A stretch of 6,781 nt of DNA from Alphaproteobacteria bacterium. Lineage in GTDB: Bacteria; Pseudomonadota; Alphaproteobacteria; UBA6615. Position numbers and translations under genes: made by a program. The notes under the pieces were generated by a model. It saw nothing but the letters and a program-made list of their open reading frames with translations, had not been told where the DNA came from and did no database searches. Each line of letters opens with the position of its first letter. Within the stretch, counting starts at the first letter, position 1. The stretch is from contig JABDJY010000028.1 of NCBI GenBank assembly GCA_013003285.1, positions 1 through 6,781 of the forward strand, written 5' to 3'. Shown here piece after piece: positions 1-4,419 of this stretch.

Positions 1-120
1 GCTGACGGCGGCTTTTAGCCAATTCCAGCCCTTCAGCAAAAGCTAATATAGCACTCGCTGCGGGGTCATCGCTATCACGGATTGGCACATTACAATGCCG
101 TCGGAGGGAAGCCGTCAACC
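1..120. repeat. Direct repeat, copy 1 (mosaic, about 120 bp)
   Basis: Bases 1-50 are identical to 2001-2050. Bases 51-79 do not match the other copy. Bases 80-120 match 2079-2119 at 35 of 41 positions by my count. The repeat begins at the first base of the window, so it may extend further left. It lies just downstream of the coiled-coil gene (stop at 168), while copy 2 lies upstream of it, so the two copies flank that gene in the same orientation about 2.0 kb apart. Read on the minus strand this copy is open from about 138 to 1, with the identical block giving ILAFAEGLELAKSRRQ. It may therefore be a gene remnant rather than a pure DNA element. I do not recognise it as a known insertion sequence end. 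Confidence 0.85.
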
Positions 121-167
121 AAATTAGAAATGGGCATTAAATGCAGGTTCTAGATGGATATATTCGC

Positions 168-1628
168 TCAGATAGAGAAGTCGGGGATGTTCGTTTCTTC
201 CTGTTTCATAAGATCTTTCAGTGGTTGGTCCAAAATAGAAGTGGGAAATCCCCATGCCGCCCTGTCCGCCGCAATCCGGCTAAATATGGCTTTCGCCTCA
301 ACCTTGGCATCCTCCAGGTCTGCGAAAAATTTCCACTTGTAAGCGCCGGGCTGTTCTCGAATTAAAGCACGCTTTCCTTCCGATACTTTGTAGATACATG
401 CGCCCAAATCGACCTCACAAACCATGTATAGTGTATTTTCTGCAGGTGTCTCTGTGGTTTCTTCTTGCTTACGGCTGTCGTCGGAAGCCTTAGACGTGCT
501 TCGCGATTTGACCGCCTTAGCAAGATTGCGAAACGTCAATCGCCGCTGTGCCGGTGCCTCATGCTCGGGTGTTGGTTGCGAAGGTCGGCTGGGCCCCCAG
601 TCTGTTTGAGCTACCGCTTCTTGTTCCGGCAACGCCTTGGTTGCTGGTTCTTGTTGTTTAGCCAAGTGGCTGGTCAAACCATCTGCAATCTGCGCTCCGT
701 CGTCTGCGACCCGAGGTGTGCTCTCCGGATCGCTCGAAAATCTGGTGGCTGACTGCACTTCCGGAGCATCCTCCGGATTCTCGAGCATGCGCGCAAGGAT
801 TCTTTGTAACTCGGCGATCTCGCCTGCGTGGGCTGCTTCGGCGGCTGTTGCCTGTCTGCGTACCTCTTCGACATCGATGGCGGCGGCATCCTGCTGCTGT
901 CGCAGTTGCGCCAACTCGGCTTCAAGCTGCGTCTTCGACGCGGCAAGCTGCTCTACTTTTTCAGCCTTCCGGGCTTCGCGGACCGCCGACTTGGTGACTT
1001 CGGCTTCCCATGCTTGGCGTGTCTCGGCTAGTCGTGCCTCGACCTTTTCCTCGGCCTGGCGCAGTGCTTCTGCAAGGTGGTCAGCAAATTCTAGCTCGAC
1101 CTGCTCCATGATGGCGTCTGCCCACTCTTCGAGCACACGCACAAGGATACTTTGCAACTCGGCGATCTCGCCCGCGTGGGCTGCTTCGGCAGCTTTTACC
1201 TGTCTGCGTACCTCTTCGATGTCGATGGCGGCGGCATCCTGCTGCTGTCGCAGTTGCGCCAACTCGGCTCCAAACAATGTCTTCGCATTCGCCCGAGCGC
1301 GACTATCAATTATCTCGGCTTTCTCTACCCGCTTTTCGGGAGCAGCTATCTGCGGCCTTACATCGGGGACCCGAAGTGTGCTCTCCGGATCACTCGAAAA
1401 TCTGGCGGCTGACTGTGCGGCGGCGGCGTCTGCCAGACCCGCGTCCTCCGATGCTGTCCCTGACGCCTGTCCGTGAGAAACGCCGGGCGATGCTGCTAGT
1501 TCTTCGTCTAAGGCAGGTGAAACGGATGCTATTCGTTCCATCAGTGATTCATTATTGGAGGGCTCTTTCGGAGATCGAGCCGGTGCATCGCCGTTGGGCG
1601 ACCCGCCGTCTGCTTCAAAACTAGCCAT
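168..1628 (-). CDS. Repeat-containing coiled-coil protein, function unknown
   Basis: A 486-residue protein I do not recognise. Residues 1-115 are rich in Ser, Pro, Ala, Gly and Glu and look disordered. Residues about 121-285 are Ala/Glu/Gln/Arg-rich heptad-like helix, almost certainly coiled coil. Residues 286-396 are again Pro/Ser/Glu-rich linker. Residues about 397-486 have mixed composition with aromatics (YMVCEVDLG, KWKFFADLEDAK, AAWGFPTS) and look like a small folded domain. Two modules are duplicated: helix module B (AELAQLRQQQ...GEIAELQ, residues 121-167 and 237-283) and short module A (RFSSDPEST, around 72-90 and 292-310), in the order A-B-B-A. No signal peptide or membrane segment is visible. 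The ATG at 1628 is preceded by only a weak GGA about ten bases upstream; the next Met (residue 30) has no better site. Length, consistent codon structure and preserved repeats support a real gene. A secreted effector or a structural/scaffold protein are both possible, and neither is shown. Confidence 0.8.
   Translation of the reverse strand: MASFEADGGSPNGDAPARSPKEPSNNESLMERIASVSPALDEELAASPGVSHGQASGTASEDAGLADAAAAQSAARFSSDPESTLRVPDVRPQIAAPEKRVEKAEIIDSRARANAKTLFGAELAQLRQQQDAAAIDIEEVRRQVKAAEAAHAGEIAELQSILVRVLEEWADAIMEQVELEFADHLAEALRQAEEKVEARLAETRQAWEAEVTKSAVREARKAEKVEQLAASKTQLEAELAQLRQQQDAAAIDVEEVRRQATAAEAAHAGEIAELQRILARMLENPEDAPEVQSATRFSSDPESTPRVADDGAQIADGLTSHLAKQQEPATKALPEQEAVAQTDWGPSRPSQPTPEHEAPAQRRLTFRNLAKAVKSRSTSKASDDSRKQEETTETPAENTLYMVCEVDLGACIYKVSEGKRALIREQPGAYKWKFFADLEDAKVEAKAIFSRIAADRAAWGFPTSILDQPLKDLMKQEETNIPDFSI
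708..755 (-). repeat. Internal module A, copy 2 (RFSSDPEST)
   Basis: This 48-bp stretch matches 1368-1415 with 3 mismatches by my count, at an offset of exactly 660 bp (220 codons), so both copies are read in the same frame. It encodes QSATRFSSDPEST followed by RVADD. Weaker similarity continues toward lower coordinates (QIADG versus QIAAP in the other copy). It sits directly after the second helix module in protein order. Confidence 0.85.
783..921 (-). repeat. Internal module B, copy 2 (heptad helix)
   Basis: This 139-bp stretch matches 1131-1269 with 11 mismatches by my count (about 92% identity), at an offset of 348 bp (116 codons). It encodes the second helix module (protein residues about 237-283, AELAQLRQQQDAAAIDVEEV onward). 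The near-identical DNA implies a recent duplication or ongoing gene conversion. Confidence 0.9.
1131..1269 (-). repeat. Internal module B, copy 1 (heptad helix)
   Basis: Partner of 783-921. It encodes protein residues about 121-167 (AELAQLRQQQDAAAIDIEEV onward). Several of the mismatches between copies are silent (for example at the Arg and Ala codons), so the peptide is conserved about as well as the DNA. The 70 residues between the two B modules are also charged helix but are not a third copy. Confidence 0.9.
1368..1415 (-). repeat. Internal module A, copy 1 (RFSSDPEST)
   Basis: Partner of 708-755. It encodes QSAARFSSDPEST followed by LRVPDV, at protein residues about 72-90, ahead of the first helix module. 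A and B modules therefore occur in mirrored order along the protein, not as a simple tandem of one unit. Confidence 0.85.
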
Positions 1629-2000
1629 TGTTTCGGTGTCCAGTATCCGTGCTGTGCGCGTTGTGGCCTATTCGATTCACGCGGCTGCATGAGTGTGGAC
1701 GGCGCGAGAGGCAACGCCATTCGCAATAGTGCGTGTTGTTACCATCATAATGATTGGTGAAACGTCGTTGCTGGGCTTTCATAGCTTTCTACCCACACCT
1801 GTAAAGGGGCAGCTTACGGCGGCAAGTGCCGGGAGTCTATGAACGACCATCATGACCGCAATGGGTCAACTCCGGTCGTAAACACCCATCGCGATCTACG
1901 ACTGCTTTGCCCTCAACACCGGACGTAAAAAGCGAAAAAGCAGACATGGGAAATTCCATGTCCATTGTTGGGTGTAAACCGGTCGTGATCAGCGGCACCC
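1629..2000. other. Intergenic stretch upstream of the coiled-coil gene
   Basis: I see no convincing gene in these 372 bases. They should contain the promoter of the coiled-coil gene, but I find no clear -35/-10 pair on the minus strand. A minus-strand frame is open from about 2065 to 1837 and includes the identical block of repeat copy 2, followed by RVPLITTGLHPTMDMEF. Its length and lack of a ribosome binding site make it more likely a gene remnant or chance frame. Small inverted repeats occur at 1820-1831 and 1943-1962. Confidence 0.5.
1943..1962. repeat. Small inverted repeat (7-bp arms, 6-bp loop)
   Basis: GACATGG at 1943-1949 and CCATGTC at 1956-1962 are perfect inverted arms around GAAATT. 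There is no T-run on either side, so it is not a canonical terminator. It lies about 40 bp from repeat copy 2 and about 315 bp upstream of the coiled-coil start. It could be a protein-binding site or a chance palindrome. Confidence 0.5.
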
Positions 2001-2119
2001 GCTGACGGCGGCTTTTAGCCAATTCCAGCCCTTCAGCAAAAGCTAATATAACGCCAGTTTCAATCTGTCATTAGAAGTGATTGGCACATTGCGATGCCGT
2101 TGGAGGGGAACCGTCCACC
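2001..2119. repeat. Direct repeat, copy 2 (mosaic, about 119 bp)
   Basis: Bases 2001-2050 are identical to 1-50, and 2079-2119 match 80-120 at 35 of 41 positions. The 28 bases between these blocks are unrelated to the 29 at the same place in copy 1. The one-base length difference puts the two conserved blocks in different relative frames in the two copies, so this copy cannot encode the same continuous peptide as copy 1. The two blocks therefore either act as DNA or RNA elements, or are gene fragments now decaying. Confidence 0.85.
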
Positions 2120-2443
2120 GCATCAACTGCAGAGTTTCAGAGACGCAAAATCCGCGATCTTCAATTGCGCAAACCAACCGGGGCCAGTTTCTAGCAGGTT
2201 TTCGAAGTGCATTTTCAATCGAATTCCAAGGTTAACAGTCGTCTTATGGGCGGCAAGGATAAAAAGGCGGCCGTACCAAGTGCTTGGGAGGCCCCGCAGG
2301 CCAGATGGGAAATCATGACTAAATGGCCACCGATATCACACAATTTCAGGATGAAGTCAGCGTGCGAGGATCAATGCCCCCTCAATTATATAACTTCTTG
2401 ATATTAATAAAGGTACAAGTGCACAAAATGCATAAAAAGAACC
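2120..2443. other. Gene-poor stretch between the repeat and the small-protein promoter
   Basis: No credible gene is visible in these 324 bases. Short plus-strand frames exist (for example one starting MGGKDKKAAVPSAWEAPQ near 2246), but they lack ribosome binding sites and recognisable families, and overlap one another. The composition turns AT-rich from about 2385 onward, toward the promoter at 2444. One AGTGCAC box lies at 2418-2424. Confidence 0.5.
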
Positions 2444-2472
2444 TTGAAAGGACATATATACTGACCTATATA
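2444..2472 (+). promoter_or_regulatory. Predicted sigma70-type promoter of the 71-residue gene
   Basis: TTGAAA at 2444-2449 and TATATA at 2467-2472 are separated by exactly 17 bp, close to the housekeeping consensus and within an AT-rich stretch. Transcription would start near 2479-2480, giving a leader of about 30 nt with GAGAGG at 2500-2505 just ahead of the ATG at 2511. Confidence 0.6.
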
Positions 2473-2474
2473 TT
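2451..2474 (+). repeat. 12-bp tandem repeat overlapping the promoter
   Basis: GACATATATACT (2451-2462) is followed directly by GACCTATATATT (2463-2474), 10 of 12 identical. The pair covers the spacer and the -10 element. In addition AGTGCACA occurs at 2418-2425 and again at 2477-2484, upstream of the -35 and at the predicted start site. The arrangement resembles an operator region, but no known regulator site is matched. Confidence 0.45.
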
Positions 2475-2510
2475 GCAGTGCACACCAGCACAAACATTTG
2501 AGAGGTCAAT

Positions 2511-2726
2511 ATGAAAAACGAATTCAAAGTTCTGAGCGAGTCTGAAATCATCCGTCGGGCGGAGCAGGAACGCAGCAAGGCTGTGGGTGAATTTTTCGCT
2601 CGGTTGTTTAACCGCCGCAAGAACACCAACCTGTCAATAAATCCAGTCCCGGCCGACTTTGCCGCCAGCGAACTCGTGGCGCGTAAGACTACAGAGAAGC
2701 CCGAGGAACTCGCGAAAGCGGCTTAA
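2511..2726 (+). CDS. Small charged hypothetical protein (71 aa)
   Basis: The ATG has a good ribosome binding site (GAGAGG at 2500-2505, five bases before the start) and a good upstream promoter, which together make this a convincing small gene. Residues 5-38 form a likely amphipathic, basic helix (SESEIIRRAEQERSKAVGEF, then FARLFNRRK). The C-terminal half (residues 40-71) is more polar, with AASELVARKT and a final EELAKAA. There is no signal peptide or membrane segment and no Cys. The RAEQERSKAVGEFF-type helix reminds me of short conserved proteins of unknown function in alphaproteobacteria, but I cannot name the family. It is monocistronic and convergent with the acetyltransferase gene. The basic helix could bind nucleic acid or a membrane surface; this is inference. 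Confidence 0.75.
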   Translation: MKNEFKVLSESEIIRRAEQERSKAVGEFFARLFNRRKNTNLSINPVPADFAASELVARKTTEKPEELAKAA

Positions 2727-2824
2727 TATCGAAGCCGTTTAGGGCCGGAACGAGATCTGAGGGCTAAGTCTTTATGGTCGGCGATGCCGATGAATTGCCG
2801 ACTATCGGTCAACCAATATCATCG

Positions 2825-2841
2825 CGAAGCGGAACGCTTCG
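2825..2841. repeat. Short hairpin in the convergent spacer
   Basis: CGAAGCG (2825-2831), loop GAA, CGCTTCG (2835-2841): a perfect 7-bp stem about 100 bp after the stop of the 71-residue gene. No T-run follows on the plus strand, so intrinsic termination is uncertain. It could protect a 3' end or be part of a weak terminator. Confidence 0.45.
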
Positions 2842-2876
2842 GGTGCACGTTTAAAATCCGAAAGGCATTATTGCAC

Positions 2877-2921
2877 GGGCCGGGCCTCGCTCGTCTCAAG
2901 CGAATTTGGTCCGCCCGGCCC
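2877..2921. repeat. Nested GC-rich inverted repeat
   Basis: GGGCCGGGC (2877-2885) pairs perfectly with GCCCGGCCC (2913-2921). Inside the loop TCGCT (2887-2891) pairs with AGCGA (2899-2903). It lies 12 bp beyond the stop of the acetyltransferase gene (minus strand) in a convergent intergenic region, the usual place for a shared terminator or transcript-stabilising structure. No U-tract follows on either strand. Confidence 0.55.
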
Positions 2922-2933
2922 CCAGCTTGTGCT

Positions 2934-3497
2934 TCAATAGATGGTTTTCCGGTAAAACACAGCTTCGCAATTGCACTTTTCTGTGCGGTCAGCGCAAACG
3001 AACTCCCCCTGGTCGCAACGTTCTTGGAAATTAGTCTTTAGCCGTAGCCAATACTTAAAGCCTATCTGTTGCATAGCACCCTCGATACGGCTCGAACTGG
3101 GCCCCTGCTTGAACGTTGCGATCATTTTGTCCGCCCCATGTCCAACGAGAATATCGTGCAGTCGTGATATGAGACCTGTGCCGATGCCTTTGCCACGGTG
3201 TTCAGGCGCAACGGCTACGCTTTGAATGACACCAAACGCACCGGCCAGATCGGCAGCGTCGAAACCTTCGGGAACGAAGTCAACCCGGTGTTCAAGAAAA
3301 TCGCGGAGCCCTGATTTCGGCAGTAACCGGCCAAGCGCGAAGCCAAGGAGTTGGTTGTCGTCGATACATACGATCAGGTGTGTGTCGGGTTCGCGCGCAA
3401 TCTCGGATGATTTACCGAAATAGTTGATGCCTAGCACACCATCGGCAACCTCGCGAACTTGCTCTTGCCAATGCGGCGAATATTTCTCGTAATTCAT
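2934..3497 (-). CDS. GNAT-family N-acetyltransferase with a C-terminal Cys cluster
   Basis: A 187-residue protein predicted to transfer an acetyl group from acetyl-CoA to an amine; the substrate is unknown. The GNAT fold is shown by the beta4 strand and motif A at about residues 89-112: GVIQSVAVAPEH followed by the acetyl-CoA pyrophosphate loop RGKGIG (residues 101-106) and helix TGLISRLHDIL. Residues 41-59 (LIVCIDDNQLLGFALGRL) fit the preceding strands. Residues 135-150 (SSRIEGAMQQIGFKYW) fit the typical C-terminal part, where IGF and an aromatic are common. Four cysteines (C161, C168, C175, C177) follow in the last 27 residues, spaced C-x6-C-x6-C-x-C, which could bind a metal. The start has only a weak purine-rich site. 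No signal or membrane segment. Single gene, with separate spacers on both sides. Confidence 0.85.
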   Translation of the reverse strand: MNYEKYSPHWQEQVREVADGVLGINYFGKSSEIAREPDTHLIVCIDDNQLLGFALGRLLPKSGLRDFLEHRVDFVPEGFDAADLAGAFGVIQSVAVAPEHRGKGIGTGLISRLHDILVGHGADKMIATFKQGPSSSRIEGAMQQIGFKYWLRLKTNFQERCDQGEFVCADRTEKCNCEAVFYRKTIY

Positions 3498-3585
3498 TCA
3501 ACGTTCCCAGGTTAATCAACTTATGGGAGTTGTCGGTCTAATGCGAACCAGTTTCCAAATACGAGCCCGCTACCGCATTGACACG

Positions 3586-3996
3586 TTAGACGTTTAGACG
3601 CAGCGGCCAGGGTAGATGAGCTATCATCCCCTCATTTTCGCCCCTTTCTATGGCCTGGGAGTCGGTCTCTCCCTGGCGCATTCGCGTCGTCTGATTCAGC
3701 GTCGTCGGGCTGACGTCCCGCCCAACTGGTAGCTCTAAGAGCACTTGGTCGCGCTTCAGAGCTTCCTCCAATTCGTTCGGATCGATTGTCAACGTGCGTG
3801 TAAGGCCAGAGTTTGTAGACTTTGCGGGCAAGTGAAGCAGGGTCAATATTCTGCGATAGGCAAGAAACGAAATACCTTCGATAAGTTCTTCATCCGTTTC
3901 TACGTAGTAAGAACCCGCTGGCAGCACCTCGCTAAACCCGGCCAATACGAACGGCCTCTTGAAGGTCACCGTCTTAGAAAAGGTACGTTTCGTCAT
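3586..3996 (-). CDS. Conserved-looking hypothetical protein (136 aa)
   Basis: The ATG at 3996 has a good ribosome binding site: GAGG on the minus strand (plus-strand CCTC at 4003-4006), six bases upstream. The N-terminal 55 residues look like a small beta-rich domain: KTVTFKRPFVLAGF, then LPAGSYYVETDEELIEGISF and AYRRILTLLHLP. I recall similar short proteins (a TVTFxRPF opening followed by P-A/P-G-x-Y-x-VETDEE) as hypothetical proteins in rhizobia; that is memory, not a search. Residues 70-90 may form an acidic helix (DPNELEEALKRDQVLLEL), and the tail is polar. No signal peptide, membrane segment or catalytic motif is visible. It is read in the same direction as groESL but about 400 bp and one terminator away from groEL. 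Confidence 0.8.
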   Translation of the reverse strand: MTKRTFSKTVTFKRPFVLAGFSEVLPAGSYYVETDEELIEGISFLAYRRILTLLHLPAKSTNSGLTRTLTIDPNELEEALKRDQVLLELPVGRDVSPTTLNQTTRMRQGETDSQAIERGENEGMIAHLPWPLRLNV

Positions 3997-4108
3997 CGTA
4001 TGCCTCTACGCCAATAAAAAAGGTGGGTAATAATTGTGATGGTGGTGCATGGTTTGCTTGCAGAAGTCCTATCTCGATGGGATGTGTTTTAAATAATCGA
4101 TAGAGTTC

Positions 4109-4318
4109 CTAATCTGTATTTTGCACTCCCTCCGAATAAATCCCAGCCCCAGAAAGGCGAGCACCCACTTTTGCCGCCAGCAATTTCGCTTCATCATCAC
4201 TTCCCATCCAACGAAGTTTTCGTAACCGCGCGGCCAAGTCTTGCCGAGCCACGACATCGCCTTCGGCAGCACGTGCGATTAGGTTGTCGTCGGACACCGG
4301 TAGGGTGTTAGCGTCCAT
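4109..4318 (-). CDS. Small helical hypothetical protein (69 aa)
   Basis: I chose the ATG at 4318 (protein begins MDANTLPVSDDNL). GGAG lies about eleven bases upstream, whereas the longer frame starting at 4387 would begin inside the groEL terminator. The product is probably all-helical: IARAAEGDVVARQDLAARL and then a second Ala/Leu/Lys-rich segment (SDDEAKLLAAKVGARL). No known domain, signal or membrane segment. It begins about 50 bp after the groEL terminator hairpin, leaving little room for its own promoter, so it may depend on readthrough from groESL. A different overlapping frame (4069-4272) exists but has a worse start and a composition less like a protein. Moderate confidence that it is a gene. 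Confidence 0.6.
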   Translation of the reverse strand: MDANTLPVSDDNLIARAAEGDVVARQDLAARLRKLRWMGSDDEAKLLAAKVGARLSGAGIYSEGVQNTD

Positions 4319-4365
4319 CAAGAATAATTCTCCATTCGGTAAAATTCGATGTTGTAACAAGGAGT

Positions 4366-4398
4366 AAAAGGGGCCGCGGTTCGCCACGGCCCCGTTTT
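4366..4398 (-). terminator. Rho-independent terminator of groESL
   Basis: On the minus strand GGGGCCGTGG, loop CGAA, CCGCGGCCCC forms a 10-bp GC-rich stem (one G-T pair) followed directly by TTTT. It starts 27 bp after the groEL stop codon. In plus-strand terms the arms are 4370-4379 and 4384-4393. The plus strand also has a U-rich tail (GTTTT), so it could work in both directions. Confidence 0.9.
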
Positions 4399-4419
4399 CC
4401 GTTCCCGTTAATGGGAGAG

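Noticed and set aside
84..100. Sigma54 (-24/-12) promoter-like sequence TGGCACATTACAATGC, also in the second repeat copy at 2082-2097
   Set aside because: The GG and GC dinucleotides are one base too far apart (11 instead of 10 between them) in both copies, which normally abolishes sigma54 recognition.
708..1415. CRISPR or tandem repeat array
   Set aside because: Only two copies of each repeat, in frame inside a coding region and with unequal spacing; no spacer-repeat periodicity.
637..1476. Long plus-strand open frame opposite the coiled-coil gene (279 codons)
   Set aside because: Very rich in Ser, Ala, Cys and Arg, with repeats mirroring the minus-strand gene. It is the antisense shadow of a GC-rich repetitive gene.
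1760..1800. tts-box-like sequence (type III effector promoter) upstream of the coiled-coil gene on the minus strand: ACAG then AGAAAGCTATG
   Set aside because: Spacing between the CAG and AGCT parts is three bases too long and the central TCG is missing, so it is not a usable match.
2207..2401. Plus-strand frame with MGGKDKKAAVPSAWEAPQ
   Set aside because: No ribosome binding site, overlaps other open frames, composition not clearly protein-like and no family recognised.
4069..4103. Inverted repeat CTATC...GATAG after the 69-residue gene
   Set aside because: Short, bulged stem and no U-tract, so not convincing as a terminator.
4319..4387. N-terminal extension of the 69-residue protein to an ATG at 4387
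   Set aside because: It would start inside the groEL terminator hairpin, without a ribosome binding site. The ATG at 4318 has GGAG upstream.
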